Positions 24,497 to 32,605 of a stretch of 64,000 nt of DNA are shown here, in pieces. The translations under genes and the position numbers were made by a program. The notes beneath the pieces were generated by a model. It had not been told where the DNA came from, did no database searches, and saw only the letters and a list, made by a program, of their open reading frames with translations. The stretch comes from Phycisphaerales bacterium (GTDB lineage Bacteria; Planctomycetota; Phycisphaerae; Phycisphaerales; UBA1924). The first letter of the stretch is position 1, and every line of letters begins with the position of its first letter. The DNA lies in assembly GCA_905339235.1 (NCBI GenBank), contig CAJPFG010000018.1, forward strand, positions 186,001 through 250,000. Direction: 5' to 3'.

Positions 24497-26703
24497 GGCC
24501 GGGCTCCCGGGTCCGGCGGTTTGATCGAGACCAGGTAGATTCCTGGCTCCCGCCATTCTCGGATCAGCGTCGTGTGCCGGCCCATCCACGCCGTCACCTC
24601 GTCGAGATTCACGAGCGGGTCGATCCACCCGGATCTTGCAAGCCGCTTGATCTCTCCCAGGTCGATCAGCACGAGGTCAACGCCCTGCGCCCGCAGTTGC
24701 GCCGACCAAGCCGCGCCGTCGCCGGGATGGGCCGCGGCGGCCTCGCCCAGCGGCCAGGAGTCCCACGTCGAGTTGTACAACACGCGCGGCGTCAGGTACA
24801 GGGGCGTGGCGCCGCCCAGGAGGTACACCCGCGACTTGGGATAGGCCCAGTTGACGTACCACTCGGGCGAAGACTCTCCCAGCAACGCCGCTCGGTCTCG
24901 CGGGTTGGCCGCGGCGAACTCCTCGCGGCGGAACTCGCCCGTGCGGGCGAAGACGCCGCCAACCAGCAGGGCATTGGGCTGACCGGTCTGGCCGGGCCGG
25001 CGCGCCCGCTGGCCCGAAAAGGCGTCGATCGCCAGCGCCAACTGCACCAGGCAGACCACCCACGCCAGCGCCGGCGCGACCGACCGGATTCGGATGCTCG
25101 CCGCCGCGAGCCCCCCGAGAACCGAGCCTGTCGCAAGCACCGGCAGCAGGAATCTCGACTGGACATGAGTGCCGAAGAGCCACAACCCCACCTGCAGCAC
25201 GACCATTCCCGCCAGCAATCCCGCTATCCGCCTGGTCCGGGCGTTGGGAAGGCAGGCGAGTGCCGCGGCGGCGAGCATCGGAAAGAACAGCCCCCACTGC
25301 GGATGGCTCATACCCCGCCAGCGGGAGGTCTCGGTCACGCCCTCGCGCAGTTCGTCGGGCAGAATCGCGAGCGACAGGCGTCGCGACATGGAGCCTTCGA
25401 ACCGGTGCGCAGCGCCGAATCGCGATACCTGCTCGGGCGTCCAGTGCCCCGTGCCGCCGACGTCGTTGGGAAACAGCGCCGCGGCGAAGGGAAACACCGG
25501 ATTGCCGGAGGCGAGCCAGTTGCGGATCAGCCAGGGAAGCACCATCACCATCCCCGCGAGCGCCCCGCACGCCGCCACCCTCGCCCACTCGCGCCGCGGC
25601 AGGGTCAGCAGAAGACCCAGCCCCACCGGGCACGCCGCGAACAGCAGGGCCGTCGGCTTGATCGAACACGCCGCGCCCACCAGAACGCCAAGCAGCACGC
25701 CCCGGCGCCACGGCGCCAACGAAGGCTCGAACACGACGATAATCGCCGCCGCCAGCATTCCCACGACGCCCATGTCGTTGTACGCCAGCGATCCGGTCAC
25801 GACCGCCCAGGGCGTCACCAGAATCAGCGTGCCCGCTACCACACCCGCGCGAGCCGCGGCGTCTGCGCCCAGACGGCAGCGCTCCGCCGCCCCGGCCGCG
25901 GCCCGCCCGCACCACCACGCCGTCATCACCGTCATCAGCAGGTTGAGGAACTGGCAGGCAAACGCCGCGTGGCCCTCTCCGGCCACCAGCCCCCATGCCC
26001 GGTCCGACGGCCCGGGTGCGAAGTTCATCACGCCCAGGTGCAGGAACGCCGCCTCCACGTAACTTGGCAGGAACGAGTACACGTTGTGCTTGAGCGGCGC
26101 CAACCGCCCGTCGGCCAGCCACTCCTGCGGCAGAGCCAGGTGATAACTCAGCGCGTCGTACCCGCCGAACTCGCTGTCCCACAGCCACCCCGGCGGATTG
26201 CACGCCGCGACCGCAAGCACCGCGACGCCGGCCGCGCCAAGAATTCCCAGCGGCGCCAGCCTCGGCTCGAATCCGCCGGCGCGCATCCACCCCAGGAACT
26301 GGTGCCCCGCGATCCCCAGCCCGGCCAGCACCACCGCGAGCGCCACGTACGGTCCGCTCGGGCCACCCAGCAGCCCCAGCCATGCCAGCAGGTGCGAGGT
26401 CCACAGCATCAGCGCCAGGCCGGTCGCGGATTGAAGCGCCAACGCGCCCGACATTCCGGCAAGCCACGGCCGCACGACTCTCCCCAGCCCGACCGCCGCG
26501 AGGATGTACGCGCCCGCCGCCCCGCCCGCGAAGATCAGCCGCTCCACGAGCACGGCCGCGGTCAGCAGGCCCGGGGCCGCGTTCCCCAGTTGCGAAAAGA
26601 TGCCGAGCGCAAAGGCAAACACCGCCGCCGCGGCCAATAGCGTGAGCCGTCGAGCCCGGTGGTTGGGATGGCTCGAAGGGGTGGTGGGTGCGGTCGGGGA
26701 CAT
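24493..26703 (-). CDS. GT-C-like polytopic membrane glycosyltransferase candidate
   Basis: A 736-residue protein with about twelve hydrophobic helices and a C-terminal soluble region (about residues 590-736). The first large periplasmic-type loop contains SEFGGYDALSYHLALPQEW, matching the Asp- and His-bearing loop where GT-C glycosyltransferases bind polyprenyl-phosphate sugars. A later RNWLASGNPVFPF segment is also typical of this class. A shorter alternative start is possible because the first 15 residues are Thr/Pro rich. It is coupled to the flippase-like gene. The specific sugar and acceptor are unknown. Confidence 0.7.
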   Translation of the reverse strand: MSPTAPTTPSSHPNHRARRLTLLAAAAVFAFALGIFSQLGNAAPGLLTAAVLVERLIFAGGAAGAYILAAVGLGRVVRPWLAGMSGALALQSATGLALMLWTSHLLAWLGLLGGPSGPYVALAVVLAGLGIAGHQFLGWMRAGGFEPRLAPLGILGAAGVAVLAVAACNPPGWLWDSEFGGYDALSYHLALPQEWLADGRLAPLKHNVYSFLPSYVEAAFLHLGVMNFAPGPSDRAWGLVAGEGHAAFACQFLNLLMTVMTAWWCGRAAAGAAERCRLGADAAARAGVVAGTLILVTPWAVVTGSLAYNDMGVVGMLAAAIIVVFEPSLAPWRRGVLLGVLVGAACSIKPTALLFAACPVGLGLLLTLPRREWARVAACGALAGMVMVLPWLIRNWLASGNPVFPFAAALFPNDVGGTGHWTPEQVSRFGAAHRFEGSMSRRLSLAILPDELREGVTETSRWRGMSHPQWGLFFPMLAAAALACLPNARTRRIAGLLAGMVVLQVGLWLFGTHVQSRFLLPVLATGSVLGGLAAASIRIRSVAPALAWVVCLVQLALAIDAFSGQRARRPGQTGQPNALLVGGVFARTGEFRREEFAAANPRDRAALLGESSPEWYVNWAYPKSRVYLLGGATPLYLTPRVLYNSTWDSWPLGEAAAAHPGDGAAWSAQLRAQGVDLVLIDLGEIKRLARSGWIDPLVNLDEVTAWMGRHTTLIREWREPGIYLVSIKPPDPGARP

Positions 26704-26763
26704 CGCGGGATGGGTCTAGGGTATCGCAAGAGGGCGCGTCCGGGGCGTCCGTACGATGCGCTC

Positions 26764-27210
26764 ATGCCAGCCGTGCCCGAACTGCCTGCCATCATCGAGC
26801 CCCTCTGCGCGGTGTTTCGCAAGAAACTCAAGAGCGAAGGGCTGAAATACACGCCCGAGCGGGCTCAGGTGCTGGACACGATCCTGAGGTTTGAGGGCGT
26901 CTTCGAGGCGGAGCGCGTGATCGATGAGGTGAAGGGCACGGGCTTTCGGGTGAGCAAGGCGACGGTGTATCGGACGATCAAACTGCTGCAGGAGGCGGGG
27001 ATCATCCAGCGGGTGCTGTTCGACGAGGAGCAGTCGCACTACCAGGTGGTGTACGGCCACACACCGCAGGACCTGGTGATCCCGCTGGACGGGGGCGAGG
27101 CGATCCCGGTGGAGATTCCGGAGTTGATCGAACTGCGGGAGAAGGTGTGCAAGCGGCTGGGGCTCGTGGCGAAGGGCCACCGGCTGCATGTGTTTGCGGT
27201 GAAGGGGTGA
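26764..27210 (+). CDS. Fur-family regulator lacking the usual metal-binding cysteines and histidines
   Basis: A 148-residue protein with a clear Fur-type winged helix (GLKYTPERAQVLDTIL, then FRVSKATVYRTIKLLQEAGII, about residues 25-90) and a dimerisation domain. In Fur, Zur and PerR that domain carries an HHDH-like cluster and one or two CxxC zinc sites. Here the equivalent stretch reads VVYGHTPQDLVIPLDGGE with no CxxC. The C-terminal end HRLHVFAVKG also stops short of the second CxxC. Only one Cys (in KVCKRLG) remains. It may sense something other than metal or use reduced ligands. It lies divergently from the GT-C-like gene, 60 bp away. Confidence 0.8.
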   Translation: MPAVPELPAIIEPLCAVFRKKLKSEGLKYTPERAQVLDTILRFEGVFEAERVIDEVKGTGFRVSKATVYRTIKLLQEAGIIQRVLFDEEQSHYQVVYGHTPQDLVIPLDGGEAIPVEIPELIELREKVCKRLGLVAKGHRLHVFAVKG

Positions 27211-27211
27211 G

Positions 27212-27251
27212 GGCAAAGGGCCAAACCGCCAAGTGGTCAAATGGCCAAAGC
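27212..27251. repeat. Five degenerate octamers downstream of the Fur-family gene
   Basis: Units GGCAAAGG, GCCAAACC, GCCAAGTG, GTCAAATG and GCCAAAGC follow each other without gaps (approximate consensus GCCAAANG), immediately after the gene stop. No terminator-like hairpin with a T-run is seen in this convergent space. Confidence 0.6.
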
Positions 27252-27325
27252 CATAAGGCGAACAGGCCGGGCCGGCGAATGGTGCTTCTTCACGCGTTGG
27301 TTGGAGTTCGAACGCCGGCGCGCAC

Positions 27326-27703
27326 TCAGGCTCCCCGGCCGGCTGCGCGGCCGCGGGAGGTCCGTCGGGATCTCGCGCGGGGCTCTGCGCGGCCGATGAG
27401 GGAGGCGAGTTCGTCGGGGGCCGCCTCGAACACCTGGAGCAGACGTGCTTCGCCGGCCTTGGGCCTTCGAGCGCCGTGCTCGCAACTCTGGAGAGTCTTG
27501 GTTGGCACGTTCAGGAAGCGTGCGAACACGGCTTGCGACATGCCCGCCTTCTTGCGGATGGAGACGACGCGAGACTTGGAGATGCTGGGGGCGTGAGCCG
27601 GGAGCGTGGTGGTACGAAGGGTCCGCACGCCGCGAGCATGTGCGATGCTCTGCTTGATCTGCTCGAATACTGACGACGTGTCGTAGTCCTGGGCTCGCTT
27701 CAT
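27326..27703 (-). CDS. XRE-family helix-turn-helix regulator (NadS/HigA antitoxin-like)
   Basis: A DNA-binding protein of about 125 residues. The helix-turn-helix lies at about residues 53-100: VSIRKKAGMSQAVFARFLN, then PTKTLQSCEHGARRP. The N-terminal part (FEQIKQSIAHARG) resembles NadS/HigA antitoxins, which normally pair with a RelE-type toxin. No such toxin gene is adjacent. The ATG at 27703 has GGAAGGA eight bases upstream; an ATG at 27733 would add ten residues. It begins 94 bp after the stop of the GNAT toxin gene, so it could belong to that operon. The Arg-rich C terminus is probably disordered. Confidence 0.75.
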   Translation of the reverse strand: MKRAQDYDTSSVFEQIKQSIAHARGVRTLRTTTLPAHAPSISKSRVVSIRKKAGMSQAVFARFLNVPTKTLQSCEHGARRPKAGEARLLQVFEAAPDELASLIGRAEPRARSRRTSRGRAAGRGA

Positions 27704-27797
27704 ATCGATCCGTCCTTCCGCCTTCGTTTCCATCGCCGTGCGGCGAGGCTGGCTTCTTCACGCAGCAATCTCGCGAGTGCGCATGTCTGATCCAAGT

Positions 27798-28313
27798 TCA
27801 GAGTCCGAGTTTGCGAACCAACGTCAGGGGCATGTACAGGTGGTGAGGATCGTCTTGAAGTTCCGTGAAGCCGTACCTCTCGTAGAACTGCTTTGCCGCG
27901 CTGTCGATTGCAACCACTTCAACCGCGTGGATTCCGATCGATCGGTCGGCCCGAAGGATGCGAGCCAGCGCATCCGTCAGAAGCGACCGGCCAAGCCCTC
28001 GACCCTGTGCCTCGCGGTCAACGGCCAGTCGCCCCAGGTGGGCGACCGGGACGGGGTATCTTGGAAGTCGTTTGCGTTGAGCCTCGGTGAGATTCGTGAG
28101 GCTTACCGACCCGGCCGCGAGCGAGTAGTAGCCCTGCACGACGCGTTCGCCGGGCTTCACCGCGACGAACGTACGGCTCACGCCGGTCTTCTGGTTCTGG
28201 CTCGCGTACTGCCGCAGGAACTCGTCCGGGGACGGATGCCCGCACGAGAACGCGGCCCGATCGTGCCGGGAATCGAGTTCCTCATACCACCAATCCGGTG
28301 CGTCAGCGCCCAC
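27798..28313 (-). CDS. TacT/AtaT-like GNAT acetyltransferase toxin
   Basis: A 171-residue GNAT-fold protein matching the toxin class that acetylates the amino acid on charged tRNAs and so stops translation. Characteristic features are the N-terminal FSCGHPSPDEFLRQYA, the YYSLAAGSVSL strand, the acetyl-CoA loop VDREAQGRGLGRSLL (R/Q-x-x-G-x-G/A type) and the catalytic-site Tyr in AAKQFYERYGF. The start is GTG and overlaps the antitoxin gene by 11 bases, the usual TacA-TacT order. The specific tRNA target cannot be told from sequence. Confidence 0.85.
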   Translation of the reverse strand: MGADAPDWWYEELDSRHDRAAFSCGHPSPDEFLRQYASQNQKTGVSRTFVAVKPGERVVQGYYSLAAGSVSLTNLTEAQRKRLPRYPVPVAHLGRLAVDREAQGRGLGRSLLTDALARILRADRSIGIHAVEVVAIDSAAKQFYERYGFTELQDDPHHLYMPLTLVRKLGL

Positions 28314-28587
28314 GGCGAGCCTTGTAGTGCTTCGCTGCCGCCCTGAGGGCCGCGTTGGGCTCCGCGTCGCTGTCGAGCATCTTCAGGAATGCACGCGAGT
28401 CGCGGGCCGAGAGCGTGCGGACAGAGGCCCGTTGGAGCGCGGCTTCCGCGGCCTGCAGGAGGGATGCGATGGCGAAACTCGAGACGGTCTGGCCCTCGGC
28501 CACGGCCGCACGTTCGATGAGACGCTTGTGCTCCGTAGAAACACGGAAGTCGAGTCGATTGCCGGATCGGTTGGGAAGCGCGCTCAT
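28303..28587 (-). CDS. TacA-like (DUF1778) antitoxin
   Basis: A 94-residue protein with an N-terminal ribbon-helix-helix region (NRLDFRVSTEHKRLIERAA, then VSSFAIASLLQAAEAAL) and a charged C-terminal tail that in this family wraps and blocks the GNAT toxin. The ATG at 28587 has GAAGGG seven bases upstream; an upstream in-frame ATG at 28626 would place the promoter palindrome inside the gene. Antitoxin and toxin genes overlap, so they are co-translated. The adjacent palindrome is the likely autoregulatory operator. Confidence 0.85.
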   Translation of the reverse strand: MSALPNRSGNRLDFRVSTEHKRLIERAAVAEGQTVSSFAIASLLQAAEAALQRASVRTLSARDSRAFLKMLDSDAEPNAALRAAAKHYKARRGR

Positions 28588-28604
28588 GCAGTTGCCCTTC
28601 GCCA

Positions 28605-28634
28605 AGTATACGATGCCGTACGGCATTTTGCCAC
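28605..28634 (-). promoter_or_regulatory. Promoter and palindromic operator of the TacA/TacT-like module
   Basis: On the minus strand, GTGGCA (28634-28629) and TATACT (28610-28605) form a -35/-10 pair with an 18-bp spacer. The spacer contains a perfect 14-bp palindrome, ATGCCGTACGGCAT (28613-28626), and the six bases GTATAC next to it are also palindromic. A bound antitoxin complex would block polymerase, as in known ribbon-helix-helix toxin-antitoxin operons. Confidence 0.6.
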
Positions 28635-28692
28635 ACGAGATCGCGAGGCTGGAAACTTGATTTTCGGACGTGCCTGCCTCTGTGGCTCTCTT

Positions 28693-30420
28693 CTACCGCA
28701 GCACTACACCCCCCGTCAGTTCCTTCGCCTTCTCCGACGTGTACTTCAACACCACCTTCTCACCCTCTCGCCCCGACACGTAGAACCGCAGGATCACTCC
28801 GCCGCGGCCGGGGATGCCGCCGGGCAACTGAACGCGTGCCGGCTCGTGGCGGATTTCGTCCATGCGGGTGTCCTGCCAGGATGAGAGGAAGCCCGCGGCG
28901 TCGACGGAGCCGCCGTTGGGCGGCGTGACGGTCAGGATGTCGTTGACCCCGATCCCCTTCTGGCGTTGCAGGCCGCTGCGGGTGGGCATGAGTTTTTCGT
29001 TGCGGACTTCGAGGGTGACGATCCATGTGTTCGGCGCGGCGTCTTTGGTGACTTCGGTGCGGCCCCACGACACGATGGGCATCTGGTCGGCGTGGTACAT
29101 GGTGAACCCGAAGTTGCGGTGGCACTCCTCTTCGAGCATGAAGGTCGGCGTGACGCGGCTGGACCATTTGTTCAGGCCGCCGATGAGGATCTTGCCGTAC
29201 TGCGGGTGATCGAACTCCTTGTAGGGCGTGAAGGTCTGGCCGAACTGCAGCCGATCGCGGAAGAGCCACCTTCGCGTATCGTCCGACGAGCCGTCTCGCT
29301 GGAAGTACTTGGCGTCGCTCCACAACTCGTTGGTGAACGAGAAGACCCCCAGGCCCTCGGCGGTCCAGTTCACGAAACCCCCGTGCACCGTGTACAGGTC
29401 GCGGTAGATGATCATGTACCGGTAGTAGGGGAGCAGCACCTCGCCGTTGCGCCCGATCTCGTCGTAGACACGAAGGTCCTCGCCGGGGATGATGCCCTCG
29501 CGGTAGGAGGCGCCGGGGCCGCGGAGGATCATGCCGCCGGCGTTGTGGTAACTCTGGACGGCGGCGATGTTGGGATGGGCGAGGATGAACGCGCCGATCG
29601 CCCGGGGCTCGGGATTGCTGAACGGAAACAGGCCCGCCCCGCCCTGCACGTAATCAGGCAGCCAGTCGCTGGGCCAGTTGCGGTTCATGTCGTCGCCGCC
29701 GGGCCCGTCCTCGTTGATCTGCCCGTCGCCGTCGTTGTCGATGCCTTCGCTGCCGAGGTTGGTCCACTCGCCCTTCTTATCGTCGGCGACGCGGGTGAAG
29801 ATGCGGGGGTCGTCGCGGTCGCGGAGCCACCGGCCGTTGGGGTCCTGCTTCCACATCTGCGTGATGCTGCCGTCGCCGTCGAGATCGTCCGGGCGATCTT
29901 CGTCGAGCGCGCCGTCGCGGTCGTTGTCCACCGGCCGCCGGTTCGATCGCGACGAACTGGAGTTCTGCACATCCATGAACCAGTGCTCGCGACCGTCGGG
30001 GTTCTGGCTCACCAGGAAGTAGAACGAGTAGTTGTCGAGCAACTTCGTCAGGTCGGCGTTGTGGCCCTGAGCCTTGGTGAGGTACCACAGCGAGTAGAGC
30101 GTCGCCTCTCCCGCCTGGATCTCGTTGCCATGCACGTTCCCGTCGATCCACATCGCCGGCTTGCTCGTGTCCGGGCCGGTCCTGGGGTTGTTCACCACCG
30201 CCACCCACAGATCGCGCCCTTCCAGGCTCTTGCCGATGTTCCGCAACTCCACGATCTCGGGATACGCCGCGGCGATCTTCCGCAGCCACTCCTCCATCTC
30301 CGCGTATCGGTAGTAGCGATTGAACGGGATCTCGACCTTCGCCGGGATGTGCTCCTGCGCCGGAGCGGTGAGCGAGCAGGCAAGCGCGGTCATCGCTGCG
30401 AATGTTCGGCTGAGTTTCAT
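28693..30420 (-). CDS. Exported M14-family zinc carboxypeptidase
   Basis: A 575-residue protein with a signal peptide (cleavage near LTAPAQ). Zinc ligands appear intact: HGNE at residues 97-100 (in WIDGNVHGNE) and a third His in VQSYHNAGGM. The substrate-binding segment VSQNPDGR is also present, and acidic residues around LEEECHRNF may include the catalytic Glu. An insertion after QNPDGR holds Asp-rich loops (DNDRDGALDED, DDLDGDGS, DNDGDGQINEDG) that look like calcium sites. The C-terminal region, about 430-575, is beta-rich. The start overlaps the stop of the upstream paralogue (ATGA). It would trim C-terminal residues from peptides in the periplasm or outside. Confidence 0.85.
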   Translation of the reverse strand: MKLSRTFAAMTALACSLTAPAQEHIPAKVEIPFNRYYRYAEMEEWLRKIAAAYPEIVELRNIGKSLEGRDLWVAVVNNPRTGPDTSKPAMWIDGNVHGNEIQAGEATLYSLWYLTKAQGHNADLTKLLDNYSFYFLVSQNPDGREHWFMDVQNSSSSRSNRRPVDNDRDGALDEDRPDDLDGDGSITQMWKQDPNGRWLRDRDDPRIFTRVADDKKGEWTNLGSEGIDNDGDGQINEDGPGGDDMNRNWPSDWLPDYVQGGAGLFPFSNPEPRAIGAFILAHPNIAAVQSYHNAGGMILRGPGASYREGIIPGEDLRVYDEIGRNGEVLLPYYRYMIIYRDLYTVHGGFVNWTAEGLGVFSFTNELWSDAKYFQRDGSSDDTRRWLFRDRLQFGQTFTPYKEFDHPQYGKILIGGLNKWSSRVTPTFMLEEECHRNFGFTMYHADQMPIVSWGRTEVTKDAAPNTWIVTLEVRNEKLMPTRSGLQRQKGIGVNDILTVTPPNGGSVDAAGFLSSWQDTRMDEIRHEPARVQLPGGIPGRGGVILRFYVSGREGEKVVLKYTSEKAKELTGGVVLR

Positions 30421-32423
30421 CGCGACACCTCCGCGAGCGTTGCCTCGATGGTGTGCTTCGGGCCGATCGTCGGGCTGATATTGATCTTCACGACCTCTCC
30501 CGGCGTTCCCGTGATCGTCCACGAGGTTTCGTTCATCCCTCCCGACCCGGCCATGGCCCACGCACGCCCGAAGCGGTCCCCGGCGACAATCCGCTCCAGC
30601 GGCACTTCCAGCGACACCAGCGTCGGCATGGCCCGCCGCGCCTTCACGCCGATCGCGGGCATGGTCGCCATCCAACCCTCATTCGTCACCCGCGCCGTGA
30701 TCCGCCATAGGGCGGGCCCCAGGCGCTGCACCCAAGGACCCTGGTTCGTGACCTTGGGGAACTTCGCGGCCAGAGCCTCGACGAACTTCGCTTGCTCGCC
30801 CGCCAGCCGCGCGATCTCCGTGGTGGGCGGGTTCATCTTGAATCCCGGCATCCACCCGCCGATTTCCACTTTTCCCAACTGGGGATGATCGAACGCCGCC
30901 CATTCGACGAATCCGGTGGCATCGCCTTCGCGTACCCGCGCGTCGTTGTACTTCATCCACTTGGCGTCATCCCCCGCCGGTTCCGGGCGCTTGGCCGCCG
31001 CCGAGTCTCCGCCGCCACTCCCGCCGCCCTCGCCTCCCCTGCGGCCGCCCCGCCTGCCCGGCGGGCCACCGGGTTGGGGCGTGGCCGGAGGCTGCGCGCT
31101 GGCGGGCTGCTCCGGGTTGGCCGCGGGGGCCGGTGCTTGCGCGGCGGGCGGCGGCTCGCCAAACATTTCGCGCATGACGGCCTGGACCTTCTCGCGCTGC
31201 TCGGGCGGGAGATTCTGGTATTCCGTCAACATCTTCGCCTGCTCTTCGGGCGTGGCGCTGCGGAACTGCCGCATGCGATCACGGATCTGATCCGGGGTGA
31301 ACTCTCCCGCCGGCGCTTTGGGCATTTCGCCGGCATTCTGCTCTTCGCCTTTCGGCGTGAAGTCCTCCGTCTTCACCTGGTCGGGCCGCACCCACACCGG
31401 CGTCTGAAAACTGAGCACGCCGTAGTGCGCGTAGGCCCACCCCTGGAATGTTCCCGCGTTGTCCAGCGCCGGGGCCCCGGTCATGCCGGTTGCTTCTTTG
31501 AACAACTTCCCGATCTCCTCATACGCCGCCTTGTCGCCCTCCTCGATCCCCGTGGGTACCTGACCGCTCGGGTCGAACTTTCCCGGGACTGGAACGTTGA
31601 GCAGCGTGTCTCCCGGGCCGAAGACCAGCACGGCCGCGACGTTCTTCAGGCCCAGCATCCACTCCACCAGCGCCCGCGTCTCGGGCTCCGAGAGGGCGAA
31701 TCGACCCGCTCCGTCGGCGAACTCGGGCCATCGCGCGGGGAAGTTCAGGTCGAGATCAACCCCTCCGCCCGCGCCGCCGACGCCGTCTTCGTTGAACGCG
31801 CCGTCGTGATCGTTGTCGGACCCCTCGAACAGGAGAGCGAACTCGGTGCGTTCGCCCTTGGCGGCATCCGGCTTCTTGAGCAGCCGCGCGTCTTCCGGGT
31901 CGATCATGAACTCCGCGTGCAGCCCGGTGGTGGGGGCGGGGTTGCGGATCCGCATCATCGTGATGATCCCATCGCCGTTCAGATCCTCGGCGGGATCCTC
32001 GTTGACCCGCCCGTCGTGGTCCGCGTCCATCGGCCGGATGGTGCGCGGCCATTCGACCTTCGGATGGTCCGCTCCCGCGTGCCACGCGAAGGTGTCCGGA
32101 TTCGCGCACGGCACGATGTAGACCGTTGCGCCGTCCAGCAGGGTCTTGTGATCGCGGGCCAACCCCTCGGCGAGGGCGATCGCCGCCTCTGTTCCCACGC
32201 GGTGCATGCCGTTGAGCCCCGCGACGATCACCAGGGACGCCCGATCGTCCGGCCCTGATTCGCCCGTTTTTGCGCCCAGCCTTGCCCCGCGGATTTCTCT
32301 CCCGCCCGCACTGGTCCCTACGCGAAACTCCTCGACATACGCCGACTCCGCGCGGGCGAGGTCGTGCAGGCGTGAGTTTACATCATTCGCCACTGCCAGC
32401 ATCGCTACCACGAGCGCCATCAT
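30417..32423 (-). CDS. Probably inactive M14 peptidase paralogue
   Basis: A 668-residue protein homologous in layout to the downstream carboxypeptidase, with the same Asp-rich insertion (DADHDGRVNED, EDLNGDGI, DNDHDGAFNEDG). The zinc motif is lost: the HxxE position reads NGMHRVGTE, with Gly at +3 and Glu at +5, and the third-His segment reads LVFGPGDTL. A Pro/Gly/Arg-rich linker (about residues 440-505) splits the C-terminal part. The N terminus has only a short hydrophobic start (MMALVVAMLAVA), so export is likely but weakly signalled. GGGAAGGGAA precedes the ATG at 32423. It may bind peptide or regulate the active partner; this is inference. Confidence 0.72.
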   Translation of the reverse strand: MMALVVAMLAVANDVNSRLHDLARAESAYVEEFRVGTSAGGREIRGARLGAKTGESGPDDRASLVIVAGLNGMHRVGTEAAIALAEGLARDHKTLLDGATVYIVPCANPDTFAWHAGADHPKVEWPRTIRPMDADHDGRVNEDPAEDLNGDGIITMMRIRNPAPTTGLHAEFMIDPEDARLLKKPDAAKGERTEFALLFEGSDNDHDGAFNEDGVGGAGGGVDLDLNFPARWPEFADGAGRFALSEPETRALVEWMLGLKNVAAVLVFGPGDTLLNVPVPGKFDPSGQVPTGIEEGDKAAYEEIGKLFKEATGMTGAPALDNAGTFQGWAYAHYGVLSFQTPVWVRPDQVKTEDFTPKGEEQNAGEMPKAPAGEFTPDQIRDRMRQFRSATPEEQAKMLTEYQNLPPEQREKVQAVMREMFGEPPPAAQAPAPAANPEQPASAQPPATPQPGGPPGRRGGRRGGEGGGSGGGDSAAAKRPEPAGDDAKWMKYNDARVREGDATGFVEWAAFDHPQLGKVEIGGWMPGFKMNPPTTEIARLAGEQAKFVEALAAKFPKVTNQGPWVQRLGPALWRITARVTNEGWMATMPAIGVKARRAMPTLVSLEVPLERIVAGDRFGRAWAMAGSGGMNETSWTITGTPGEVVKINISPTIGPKHTIEATLAEVSR

Positions 32424-32605
32424 GTGGTGTTCCCTTCCCGCCTCCCGTGGCGAGGCCGGAAAGACTACCACATCGACGCAAACCGTGCGGTCACCGTCGC
32501 GGTCCAACCCGCAGGCCGTTCTCGGGGGAAGATGAGCGGGGCGACGCTATGTGGTACCATACGAACTCGCCGCGCGCCCGCCGCGCGGCTTGTGAGGGGC
32601 CACCC

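Noticed and set aside
24424..26640. A 738-codon plus-strand frame opposite the GT-C-like protein
   Set aside because: Arg/Gln/His-rich, without motifs, while the minus strand shows a coherent polytopic membrane protein coupled to its neighbour.
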